From: DYRB01 sp963709645
GTDB taxonomy: Bacteria > Pseudomonadota > Gammaproteobacteria > Chromatiales > Chromatiaceae
Assembly (NCBI GenBank): GCA_963709645.1
Contig: CAVPXP010000011.1
Location: 124,001 to 188,000, forward strand
Direction of reading: 5' to 3'
DNA: 64,000 bases
Shown here one piece after another: positions 1-8,006 of this stretch. The first letter of the stretch is position 1; every line of letters begins with the position of its first letter. A program made the position numbers and the translations under genes. The notes below the pieces were generated by a model. That model was not told the DNA's origin and ran no database searches. It saw nothing but the letters and a program-made list of their open reading frames with translations.

Positions 1-1474
1 TCACCTCATCGACGAGGACTTCCGGCAAAGCCTCCCCGCCCGCAGCCTGTTCATGGAGATCCTCCGGCAGCCCGTCGGCGTCACCCACGCCCTGCGGCGC
101 ATGAACCAGTACGGCGTCCTGGCCGCCTACATTCCGGCCTTCGCCAACATCGTCGGGCGCATGCAGTACGACCTGTTCCACGTCTACACCGTGGACGAGC
201 ACACCCTGATGCTGCTGCGCAACCTGCGGCGCTTCACGGTCCCCAAGTTCGCCGCCGAATTACCCCTCTGCACGGCCGTGGCCCAGCGCATCCCCAAGCT
301 GGAGCTGCTCTACCTCGCCGGACTCTTCCACGACATCGCCAAGGGTCGCGGCGGCGATCACTCCGTCCTCGGCATGCGCGACGCTTGGGACTTCTGCCAG
401 CTCCACGGCCTCAGCGAATTTGACAGTCGCCTGGTTGCCTGGCTGGTCGAGCAGCACCTGATCATGTCCATGACCGCACAACGCAAGGATATCGGCGACC
501 CCGATGCGATCCAGGCCTTCGCCGCCCAGGTCGGGGACACCAGCCGGCTGGACTACCTCTATCTGCTGACCGTAGCGGACGCCCGCGCGACCAACCCAAG
601 ACGCTGGAACACCTGGATGGATGCGCTGCTGCGCGACCTCTACCACGCCACCCGGCGCGCGCTGCTGCGCGGTCTGGACAATCCCCAGGCCCAGGACGAA
701 CTCATCGCGCTCAAGCAGCACGAGGCCCTGCGCCTCATGGCAAGATACGGGGCGGACGAGGCGGCGTGCATCGCTTTCTGGGCCCGACTCAGCCTCGATT
801 TCTTTCTGCACAACTCCCCTGACGAGATTGCCTGGCAGACCCGGTTGGTCCTGGCCACCCCCCCGGAGTCTCTCCCCTTGGTGGAGATCCGCCCGGTCAC
901 CGCGCGCGGAGGGACCGAGATCTTTCTCTACACCCACGACCACGACGGTCTGTTCCGGATCACCACGGCCCTGCTCGACCAGATGGCGCTCAGCATCATG
1001 AACGCCCGCATCATCACCACAGACGATGGCATGGCGCTGAATGTCTTCCAGGTCTTGGAACAGGACGGCAAGCGGGTCGATGCACAGGGGCCGCGCACCG
1101 ACGAGATCCGCAGCACCCTGGGCCAAGCACTGCGCGAGCGCCCCTGGGCCGGTACCCAGGTGCTGCGGCGCCTGCCGCGCCGCCATCACCACTTCCCCGT
1201 AGAGACTCGCGTCAGTTTCGCCCCGGACGAGCCCAACCACCGGACCATCATGCGCCTGACGACACGCGACCGCCCCGGACTCTTGGCCGAAATGGGGGCT
1301 GTCTTCGAAGCGTGCGGCATCCGTCTGCAGAATGCCAAGATCGCCACCGTCGGTGCCCAGGTAGACGACGTCTTCTTCATCACGACCCGCGAAGACACGC
1401 CCATCACCTGCGAGACGGCGCTGGCCTGCCTGCGCCGGGAGATCCATGCCCGCCTGGAAGCATCCACGACCTGA
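1..1474 (+). CDS. glnD: [Protein-PII] uridylyltransferase/uridylyl-removing enzyme, 3' part
   Basis: The gene enters from the left edge already in frame, so its start and nucleotidyltransferase domain lie outside the window. About 490 C-terminal residues are visible. They hold an HD phosphohydrolase domain (FHDIAKG with a downstream GGDHS, near visible residue 110), which removes UMP from PII. Two ACT domains follow (about residues 300-375 and 415-485), each starting with the typical D-x-x-G-L-x-R/A pattern and serving as the glutamine sensor. GlnD is cytosolic and couples glutamine level to PII state, and through it to glutamine synthetase and NtrB/NtrC. The visible part is intact with no frameshift. 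Identification is firm. Confidence 0.96.
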   Translation, partial: HLIDEDFRQSLPARSLFMEILRQPVGVTHALRRMNQYGVLAAYIPAFANIVGRMQYDLFHVYTVDEHTLMLLRNLRRFTVPKFAAELPLCTAVAQRIPKLELLYLAGLFHDIAKGRGGDHSVLGMRDAWDFCQLHGLSEFDSRLVAWLVEQHLIMSMTAQRKDIGDPDAIQAFAAQVGDTSRLDYLYLLTVADARATNPRRWNTWMDALLRDLYHATRRALLRGLDNPQAQDELIALKQHEALRLMARYGADEAACIAFWARLSLDFFLHNSPDEIAWQTRLVLATPPESLPLVEIRPVTARGGTEIFLYTHDHDGLFRITTALLDQMALSIMNARIITTDDGMALNVFQVLEQDGKRVDAQGPRTDEIRSTLGQALRERPWAGTQVLRRLPRRHHHFPVETRVSFAPDEPNHRTIMRLTTRDRPGLLAEMGAVFEACGIRLQNAKIATVGAQVDDVFFITTREDTPITCETALACLRREIHARLEASTT

Positions 1475-1535
1475 ATCCGGCGCCACGCCCTTTTCCCCGC
1501 TCGTTCCCCCACCCTGCTTGACTGCACCCGATCGG

Positions 1536-1553
1536 TGCCGTACAAGTACGGCA
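1536..1553. other. perfect 8-bp inverted repeat after glnD
   Basis: TGCCGTAC and GTACGGCA flank a 2-base AA centre, 62 bases past the glnD stop and about 85 bases before the next gene. A second GC hairpin (CCCGCCGG / CCGGCGGG) follows at 1587-1603. Neither has a U-tract, so a Rho-independent terminator is not convincing. The first could be an operator for the gene at 1638. Function unknown. Confidence 0.4.
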
Positions 1554-1637
1554 TTTAAGCAACTATTGAATTAGACTTCTGTCCAACCCGCCGGTCCGGC
1601 GGGCACGGCCGCGACCCAAAAGACGATTCGGTGCGAC

Positions 1638-2171
1638 ATGCCACACCACAGTTCCCTGCCCATAATGGCCCTGCTCTGGCTCGGAGCACTGATAGCTGGC
1701 CCTGCCGCGACTGCCCGTGGCGATGACGCCACTATGGGCGCTCGGCCTAACGCCGAGCGGGTTATCCCCCAGTCCGGCGGCTACGCCGACCCGATGGATC
1801 AGTGGCTAGAGGAAGTGAAGGCACAGAGGCGGGCCTGGGAGGAACGTCGGCGCGCCGCGAAGGAGGCGATCAACGCGCGCCGCCGGCTCACCGACCCCTG
1901 GGGCGCGGCACACCAGGAGGCCCACGAAAAGCAAAGCCAGCGCCGTCGAGAGGCCCTGATGGAACAGGTTGAACGGAATCGCGAGGCCTTCCGCGAGCCT
2001 GGCCCCTGGCCGGGGCCAGCGCCCACAGACCAGAGAGAACCGCCGCCGCCAGTCGCGCCGCCTGTGTCTCCTGGAACTCCTGCGGAGACCGACGGCACCC
2101 AAGACCTGGACGAAGTCCCCGCCTACCCCCCGGAGGGCTGGAACAACCGCTGGTACTACCGCGGTTACTAA
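1638..2171 (+). CDS. secreted basic/proline-rich protein of unknown function
   Basis: A 177-residue protein that I do not recognise. The first roughly 28 residues form a Sec-type signal peptide (hydrophobic core LLWLGALIAG, then a likely A-x-A cleavage region). Residues about 55-120 are very rich in Arg, Glu, Gln and Ala and should form a long charged helix. A proline-rich stretch follows (residues about 125-150), and the protein ends in the aromatic tail WNNRWYYRGY. The product is probably periplasmic or exported. The ATG at 1638 is chosen because it directly precedes the signal peptide. The gene stands alone between glnD and a convergent gene. Confidence 0.7.
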   Translation: MPHHSSLPIMALLWLGALIAGPAATARGDDATMGARPNAERVIPQSGGYADPMDQWLEEVKAQRRAWEERRRAAKEAINARRRLTDPWGAAHQEAHEKQSQRRREALMEQVERNREAFREPGPWPGPAPTDQREPPPPVAPPVSPGTPAETDGTQDLDEVPAYPPEGWNNRWYYRGY

Positions 2172-2225
2172 GCTCCCGCGCCCCGACCCTTCGTGGCCGC
2201 CCAGAGGACAAGCCCTGGCGACGCC

Positions 2226-2606
2226 CTAGTCTGCGCCCGATTCGACAAACTCCAAGGCATTGCCATCGGGGTCGCGGCAGAACAGGGCCCGACGACCCGA
2301 CCGGCTCCGGGTATAAGCAACTCCTGCCCCGTCCAAGCGCCGCGCCAGCCAGTCCAGGTTGTTGACCAATAGCGCGAGGTGCCGATCACGCCCTCCATGT
2401 GCAGGCCGCCCCTCCACTGGATCCGGATTCGGGAGCTGCAGCAAGTGGATCTGGCGCCCCCCGACCAGAAGCCACGCCCCCGGATAGCCCAGGTCCGGGC
2501 GGCTGCCGTCCACTGCCAACCCGAGCAGATCGCAGTAAAAGCCCAAGGCTCGCCCAGTATCGGCGACGAGCAGGCTCGCGTGATGCAAGTCCGTGATTAT
2601 GGTCAT
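2226..2606 (-). CDS. VOC/glyoxalase-family protein
   Basis: A protein of 126 residues if the start is the ATG at 2606. The frame stays open upstream, but family homology begins at MTIITDLHHASLLVAD. It has the paired beta-alpha-beta-beta-beta modules of the vicinal oxygen chelate fold: an N-terminal His in LHHASL, a central RHLALLV segment supplying another metal-ligand-type His, and a C-terminal DPDGNALEF ending in the usual Glu. Such proteins are metal-dependent lyases, dioxygenases or resistance proteins. The residues do not fix a substrate. It reads convergently toward the 1638 gene. Confidence 0.85.
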   Translation of the reverse strand: MTIITDLHHASLLVADTGRALGFYCDLLGLAVDGSRPDLGYPGAWLLVGGRQIHLLQLPNPDPVEGRPAHGGRDRHLALLVNNLDWLARRLDGAGVAYTRSRSGRRALFCRDPDGNALEFVESGAD

Positions 2607-2781
2607 GGGGCAATGCCTGAAGGAGCGGTCACCGGTCAGCGGGCTGACTTTGATCCGAGGAAAACCGTGGTGGAAGACGAACGCAACTGTCGAGTGATCT
2701 CCCCGCATCGCAGGCATGCCCGCAAGGTCTTGATCCATACGCGCCGATGGCTCACCGCCGATCGCTGCTCCCATTGACACC

Positions 2782-2939
2782 TTGGGAGATGCTGATTAAG
2801 GCCATCCCTGGCTTGAATCAGCTCGCGCTCCCCAAGACGCGACTCGCGGAATGCTCCGTTTTCAGCGGCTTAGCGCTGTCGGAAATGGCGGGCCCTCCGA
2901 TGCCTGCACGGGAAACGCTTTATTCGGCGTTTCCCTAAG
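2782..2939 (-). repeat. repeat family II, copy 1
   Basis: About 155 bp bounded by imperfect terminal inverted repeats (GGGAGATGCTGATTAA on one side, reverse complement GGGAAACGCCGAATAA on the other). The body aligns with copies at about 56561 and 61127. It lies in opposite orientation to those two. The end nearer 2939 contributes the TAG stop of the lipoprotein gene at 2935. No coding potential. It looks like a small non-autonomous (MITE-like) element. Confidence 0.75.
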
Positions 2940-3282
2940 GTTCCGGCGGGATATTGCAATCGGCGGACAGCGTCAGATCGATTTCCCGCCCTGAGCGGAG
3001 CCACACATCCTGATTACAGGTGTCGAATCCGAACCGCCAGCCGAAAACATACTGACCAGGATCGAGCCTGATGCGATGGGTCTCGCCGTTGCTCAGTCCG
3101 TAGATCTCGGTTCCATCGATGGTGAAGACCATGGGGACCGCCGCACCCTCGATGGACTCGACGCGATGGAGGGAGACGGTGACCGGATTGGGGCTCGTGG
3201 GCGTCGGCGGGGCCGAAATAGGCCCAGATGTGGTCGAGCAACCGGCAAGCAGGAGAATGGGCAAAAGACCGTAGGCGCGCAT
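2935..3282 (-). CDS. small outer-membrane-type lipoprotein
   Basis: A 115-residue protein with an N-terminal lipoprotein signal. A short n-region MRAYG and hydrophobic LLPILLLAG lead to a lipobox LLAGC at residues about 11-15. A Ser/Thr/Pro-rich linker follows, then a small beta-rich domain with two further Cys residues that could form a disulfide (TCNQDV and SADCNIP). Function unknown. The last codon and stop lie at the edge of a family II repeat, so the native C-terminus may have been changed by that insertion. Confidence 0.75.
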   Translation of the reverse strand: MRAYGLLPILLLAGCSTTSGPISAPPTPTSPNPVTVSLHRVESIEGAAVPMVFTIDGTEIYGLSNGETHRIRLDPGQYVFGWRFGFDTCNQDVWLRSGREIDLTLSADCNIPPEP

Positions 3283-3361
3283 GGAGCGATCTCCGGGGCT
3301 GTTTATGGGTGGATGTCTGTCCGGAGTGAGCTCTGAGACAGGGAAGGCCTCTGCGCATGCC

Positions 3362-3679
3362 TCAGTGGGTCAGGGGCCGAGCGGGCATGACGCAGCCCGC
3401 ACGCAGACGTTTGGAGAGTTCGTACTCCGCATCCGTCATCTGGCTGCCGACGACATTCCGCAGTTGCTCAGCGTCGCGGTCGCCCTGAGCCACCGCAAGG
3501 GACAACCAATAATGGGCCATGCCGAGGTCGATCTCCACACCGCGACCCTCGGCGTAGATCAGGCCGAGGGTGTACTGGGCATCGACCTCGCCGCGCTCGG
3601 CCGCGTCGCGCACCACGCCGACCTTCGAGGGATCGTTGCGCAAGAGGACAAAATCCTTAAGGTAGCTATTGTCATTCAT
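3362..3679 (-). CDS. Sel1-like repeat protein
   Basis: A protein of 105 residues starting at the ATG at 3679; the frame is open further upstream but that part overlaps the preceding gene. The centre carries one clear Sel1/TPR-like unit (AEGRGVEIDLGMAHYWLSLA) preceded by a second half-unit with the A-x-Y-x-L-G-x-x-Y pattern. Sel1 repeats are alpha-solenoid protein-binding modules. The start overlaps the 3' end of the isocitrate-lyase-family gene by eight bases (ATG AAT GAC inside CAT GAA TGA), so the two are probably translated from one message. Partner unknown. Confidence 0.8.
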   Translation of the reverse strand: MNDNSYLKDFVLLRNDPSKVGVVRDAAERGEVDAQYTLGLIYAEGRGVEIDLGMAHYWLSLAVAQGDRDAEQLRNVVGSQMTDAEYELSKRLRAGCVMPARPLTH

Positions 3680-4602
3680 GGCCTGGTCCCGTATCTGCAG
3701 AGGTCCCGCCGACCACCCTGCCCACGCCGCGCCCTGCGTCGTAGCGCGCCAGAGTTTTATCATAGTCAGAGAAGCTGACCAGGTCGCGAATCGCAGCAAA
3801 ATCCACCCGCCGTGTCGGCGTGCGCCCGGCCTTGAGGTCGACCAGGGCCTCCTGCATGGCATAGACAGGGGTGTTCAGCAAGGTCAAGGGGTAGGCAACG
3901 ATGCGGTAGTCCAGGGCGGCTAGGCGCTCGGGAGAAAGGATTGGGGTGTCGCCCTCCTCCAGCATGTTGGCCATCCGCACGCCCGGGACCTGGGCACAGA
4001 AGGCGGCCATCTCGGCCTCGTTGCGCGGAGCTTCCAGGAACAGGATGTCGGCCCCCAGATCGGCAAAGGCCCGCATGCGCCAGATGGCCTCGTCCAGGCT
4101 CAAGAGTTGCGCGCGCATCTGTGCGGGCGACGACACAGATGCCGGCACCCTCGTCGCGGGCATCTACCGCGGCGCGCAACCGCGCCAGGGCCTCGTCCCG
4201 CCCCACCACATCCTTACCCCGAGTATGACCACAGCGCTTCGGGGCGAGTTGGTCCTCGATCATGACCCCGGCCAACCCGGCCTTGGCATACCTCTGAACC
4301 GTGCGCCTGACATTGGCCGGGTTGCCATAACCCGTGTCGCCGTCGCCGATAACCGGGATGGAGACCGCCTCGCAGATGGTGCGGCCCTGGTCGAGCATCT
4401 CGGCATAGGAGATGAGCCCGGTATCCGGCAGGGCCAGGCGGGCCGCAGAGACTGCAAAGCCGCTCATGAAGGTGAGGGGAAAACCGGCGTCCTCGACCAG
4501 GCGAGCCGAAAGTGCAGCGAAGCAGCAGGGCATCACCAGCAGGTCGGGACCACGCAAGAGGTCATCGAGCCGCTGGGCGGCAGAGGTCAGAACACCTGGC
4601 AT
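3672..4602 (-). CDS. isocitrate lyase/PEP mutase family protein (frameshifted)
   Basis: The gene occupies two frames, joined near 4105-4120. Removing one base in the GCGCGCG stretch gives about 309 residues, normal for the family. The N-terminal part carries DGDTGYGN (metal-binding Asp region), the signature KRCGH with the catalytic Cys, and VVARTDAR. The downstream frame continues as LSLDEAIWRMRAFADLGAD and on to the end. The fold is a TIM-barrel C-C or P-C lyase. The sequence resembles the oxaloacetate decarboxylase and carboxyphosphonoenolpyruvate mutase-like branch more than true isocitrate lyase, but substrate is not settled. It is probably cotranscribed with the overlapping Sel1 gene. 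The break is more likely a sequence error than decay. Confidence 0.8.
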
Positions 4603-4660
4603 CGTCGGCCACCAGGGAGTACAGGCACAGACAGGAACCTAGGGTCCAGAAAACGCTGTA

Positions 4661-4817
4661 GGCGATTGCCGGAGAATCATATACGAGATGGCGCCGGATT
4701 TACGTCAGCCTTCAAGGAGTATCGGCAGGGGCATAGCCGGGCTATGTGACTGCCGGCGCGACAAAGAAGGCGGGCGCAGAGACAAGTCATCTGGTGCATG
4801 ATTTGACAGACATCGCC
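4661..4817 (+). repeat. repeat family I, copy A (157 bp)
   Basis: This segment aligns along its full length with the reverse complement of 21910-22066. Both copies are 157 bp. The ends are imperfect inverted repeats (GGCGAT...AATCAT...AG against its reverse complement). The centre holds a short palindrome CATAGC..GCTATG. It sits between a divergent gene start (4602) and the 3' end of the gene at 4891. No open frame of note; a MITE-like element is likely. Confidence 0.75.
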
Positions 4818-4841
4818 TGAATACAGGAAATCGCCAGACAC

Positions 4842-4866
4842 AAAAAAGGGCGGGAGGACCCGCCCC
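4842..4866 (-). terminator. Rho-independent terminator of the 4891 gene
   Basis: Read on the minus strand, a perfect 7-bp GGGCGGG/CCCGCCC stem with a 4-base loop is followed immediately by six U residues. It lies about 25 bases past the stop codon at 4891. Confidence 0.88.
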
Positions 4867-4890
4867 TTTCCGCCGTGCGACGAAGCCGGA

Positions 4891-5088
4891 TCAGCCCTTG
4901 ACCCAGTCGCCGAAGCTGTCGGTGTTCTTCTCCTCACCGTCGGCATAGCCGGCCTCGTAGGCATCGGTCAGCCGTTGCTCTTCGCGCTTGGGATTCTGCA
5001 GGAAGCCGCACTGCCAGCCCTGGACGTATTCGTCGTCGACACCCAACTGCTCCATCTGGGTCACGGCGTCGTAATAGAACTTGTTCAT
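4891..5088 (-). CDS. small conserved acidic protein, RMF-like pattern
   Basis: A soluble 65-residue protein beginning MNKFYYDAVTQME. The centre reads GWQCGFLQNP then RLTDAYEAGYADG. The paired G-W-x-x-G and A-Y-x-A-G-Y-x-x-G motifs recall the arrangement in ribosome modulation factor, but the charge is acidic, unlike RMF, so the resemblance may be superficial. A purine-rich ribosome-binding site (GGAAATG context on the minus strand) precedes the ATG and a strong terminator follows, so this is a monocistronic expressed gene. Function not assigned. Confidence 0.75.
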   Translation of the reverse strand: MNKFYYDAVTQMEQLGVDDEYVQGWQCGFLQNPKREEQRLTDAYEAGYADGEEKNTDSFGDWVKG

Positions 5089-5428
5089 TTCCGGTCTCCG
5101 AGCATCAGCGATGAGAAGGTCAAAGCTTGAGGATTGTAAGTTTTTCCCCGCATAACGACAACCCAGGGGGTCGCCTGATGCGCGGGTAACGCTGCGAGCT
5201 CCGCCACTGTCGTCCTGTCCCCCGAGGTACCCGAGACGCGCCGGTCCAGGGGCGGGCCATTAGAATACTGCGTTTATCTTATGCGTGCCAGCGATGTGCT
5301 GGCCTTGTGATCTCCGCCGCGCAAACCCACCTACCCTTCCAGAGCCTCAGACCGGTTGTCCCTTGTCACAGGCCCCACAGGACACCGGCCGCCCCCAGAG
5401 ACCCAAGGAGCGAGGAAGACCCGAGCCC

Positions 5429-6472
5429 ATGCGACCGGCACAGTTGTTACGCGTTCTGGACCGCGAGTTCGTCAGCACCGCCGAGGGACATCACACCCCC
5501 GTCATGCTCTGGGGCCCACCTGGGGTCGGCAAGTCTCAGATGGTCGCGCAGATTGCAGCGCGTCACGCGGCGCCCGTGATCGACATTCGCTTGTCCCAGA
5601 TGGAACCCAGCGACCTGCGGGGCATCCCCTTCCGCGTCGAAGGGCGGGTGGATTGGGCCATCCCCAGCATCCTCCCGGATGCCCAGCGCCATGGTCCGGC
5701 CGGGGTGCTGTTCCTCGATGAGATCACCTCGGCCCCGCCGGCGGTCTCCGCCGCCGCCTACCAGCTCATCCTTGACCGCCGCTTGGGGGAGTACCAGGTC
5801 CCACCCCACTGGGCCATCTTCGCCGCCGGCAACCGCCAGGGCGACCGGGGGGTGACCTACAGCATGCCGGCCCCGCTGGCGAACCGATTCTCCCACTTCG
5901 AGGTCGATACGCACCTGGATGACTGGGTGAGTTGGGCCTATGCCAACGACATCGACGAGCGGGTCATCGCCTTCCTGCGATTCCGCCCGGAGCTGCTCTT
6001 CGACTTCGACCCGGCCCACAACCCGGTAGCCTTCCCCTCCCCGCGCTCCTGGGAATTCGCCCACCGGGGATTGCGAAAGTTCGAAGACCACCCAGAGCTG
6101 TTGCAGGGGACGCTGCAGGCCTGCGTCGGCCCGGCTGCGGGGATCGAGCTGCACGCCTTCGTCAACAGCCTGGATCAAATGCCGGACCTGGACGCCATCG
6201 TCGCCGGCGAGAAGGTGCAGGTGCCAACGGAGATCGACCTGCAGTACGCCGTGGCCGCCGCCCTGGTGGGTCGGGCCATCCGAGCGCGCTCCGGAGACAA
6301 CTGGGCTACCCTGGTCGGGAACATCCTGACCTACGCCCGGCGCTTCCCCCAGCGTGAGATGGGGGTGATGCTGGTCTCCGACCTGCACCGGGCCATCGGG
6401 GGGGCCCTGTTCGAGGTCCCCGCCTTCGCCGACTGGGCCCAGGCGGTTGCCGATGTCATGCTGTACGACTAG
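5429..6472 (+). CDS. MoxR-family AAA+ ATPase
   Basis: A protein of 347 residues from the ATG at 5429, preceded by GAGGAAG. The frame is open upstream to 5285 but lacks family similarity there. It has Walker A GPPGVGKS, Walker B VLFLDEI, sensor-1-type FAAGNRQ and an arginine-finger region LANRFSHFEVD. MoxR ATPases act with VWA-domain proteins as chaperones that insert metals or activate enzyme complexes. The partner follows 9 bases downstream (6482), which strongly supports a two-gene unit. Intact. Confidence 0.92.
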   Translation: MRPAQLLRVLDREFVSTAEGHHTPVMLWGPPGVGKSQMVAQIAARHAAPVIDIRLSQMEPSDLRGIPFRVEGRVDWAIPSILPDAQRHGPAGVLFLDEITSAPPAVSAAAYQLILDRRLGEYQVPPHWAIFAAGNRQGDRGVTYSMPAPLANRFSHFEVDTHLDDWVSWAYANDIDERVIAFLRFRPELLFDFDPAHNPVAFPSPRSWEFAHRGLRKFEDHPELLQGTLQACVGPAAGIELHAFVNSLDQMPDLDAIVAGEKVQVPTEIDLQYAVAAALVGRAIRARSGDNWATLVGNILTYARRFPQREMGVMLVSDLHRAIGGALFEVPAFADWAQAVADVMLYD

Positions 6473-6481
6473 GCCGCCGTC

Positions 6482-7770
6482 GTGGACCTGGACATCGATC
6501 GGATCGAGACGAAGCTCGCCGCGGCGCGCACCCGGCTGATCCTCGACAAACCTTTCCTCGGGGCCCTGGTCCTGCGGCTGCCCGTGCGGCAGGCCCGCCC
6601 GGACTGGTGCCCCACCACGGCCACCGACGCCCGCGCCTTCTACTACAACCCAGAGTACATTGCCTCGCTGAGCATGGAGCAAACACAGTTCATGCTGGCC
6701 CACGAGGCCCTGCACTGCGCTCTGTCCCACTTCGCCCGCCGCCAGCACCGCGTCCAGCACCGCTGGGACCTGGCCTGCGACTATGCCGTCAACCCGCTGC
6801 TGATCGACGACGGGCTCAAGCCTCCGCCGAACGCCCTGACGATGCCGTTGTACAAGGGCCTGACGGCGGAGGAGATCTATCCCCTGCTGGACGACAACGA
6901 CCAGTCGGAGACGCTCGACAAGCACGCCTACGACAGCCAGGGCGAGGGTAAAGACCAAGCCCAGGGCACAGACAAGGGGATGCGCGAGGGCGATGTGCAG
7001 GGCTCCGGCGAAAGTGGCCCGCAACCCGGCAATGAGGGTCAAGGCCAGGGTCAAGCCGGGCGCACCGAAGGTGAGACCCCGCGCCAAGACGCCGATGCAG
7101 ACGGCTGCGCCGGCGAACCTCAGCCTCTGGACCCTGACGAGCGCGAGACCCTCGCGGTGCAGTGGCAGCAGCGCATGGCCGGGGCCGCCCAGCAAGCGAT
7201 GCAGGCCGGCAAGCTCGGCGGCGAGCTGCGGCGCATGATCGATCACCTGCTCCAGCCGCAGCTGCCCTGGCGCATGCTGCTCGCCCGCTACATGACCTGC
7301 ACTCGCACGGGACGACTACAGCTACAGCCGCCCTTCGCGCCGGGAGGGAGACTTCATCATGCCGAGCCTGCGCAGTCAGCAGTCTCGACCTGGTGGTGGC
7401 GGTGGACACCAGCGGTTCCATCAAGGACGCCGAGATCGAGGAGTTCATCGACGAGGTCGATGCTCTCAAGGGGCAGGTTCGGGCCCGGGTCACCCTGCTG
7501 CCCTGCGACGCCAAGCTCTGCGAGGGGGCGCCTTGGATCTTCGAGCCCTGGGAGCAATTCCGCCGCCCAGATGGGGTCAAGGGCGGCGGCGGGACCAGTT
7601 TCACCCCGGTCTTCGACTGGGTCGAGCAGGCCGGGCGACGGCCGGACCTGCTCGTCTATTTCACCGACGCAGACGGGACCTTCCCGAAGGCCGAGCCGCC
7701 CTACCCGGTCATCTGGCTGATCAAGGGCAAGTCCAGGGTCCCCTGGGGGCAGCGGGTTCAGCTCAATTGA
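6482..7770 (+). CDS. VWA-like protein with N-terminal metallopeptidase domain (DUF2201 type), two frameshifts
   Basis: Starts with GTG 9 bases after the MoxR stop. The N-terminal domain carries HEALH (HExxH zinc motif, residues about 80) within a putative metallopeptidase fold. A low-complexity Gly/Gln/Glu/Asp linker follows, then a second helical segment and a C-terminal VWA-like domain with the MIDAS motif DTSGS. The coding sequence changes frame twice: near 7300-7310, where ARDDYSYSRPSRR is read in a third frame, and near 7365-7380. Both are +1 changes, and deleting two bases gives 428 residues. Everything else is well conserved, so sequence error is likely. Role: adaptor or substrate-binding partner of the MoxR ATPase. 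Confidence 0.85.
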
Positions 7771-8006
7771 TGCTATAGGCCCGCCAACTGCAACTCCCCT
7801 GGTCACGGCTGAAGGGCAAATCTGCCGCGGCCCAGCCGTTCTTGGATGGCGTTTGCGTAGCCAGCTCAGGCGCGAAGGGCGATAATCTGTCCGGCTGCGC
7901 GCCCAACGACATCCATCCAGGCTCAGCGCTCGACAGCGACCTTTCAACAAACGACTGGTATCACACCCCGGGAAACCTCTCGGGCCGGCGGGGGTCTCAC
8001 CGCTGC

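Noticed and set aside
1587..1603. GC hairpin after glnD as terminator
   Set aside because: Perfect arms but almost no loop and no U-tract; a terminator call is not supported.
5447..7246. Long minus-strand open frame (599 codons) opposite moxR and the VWA gene
   Set aside because: Antisense shadow of two well-supported genes; composition is His/Val/Gly-rich as expected for the reverse of GC-rich codons.
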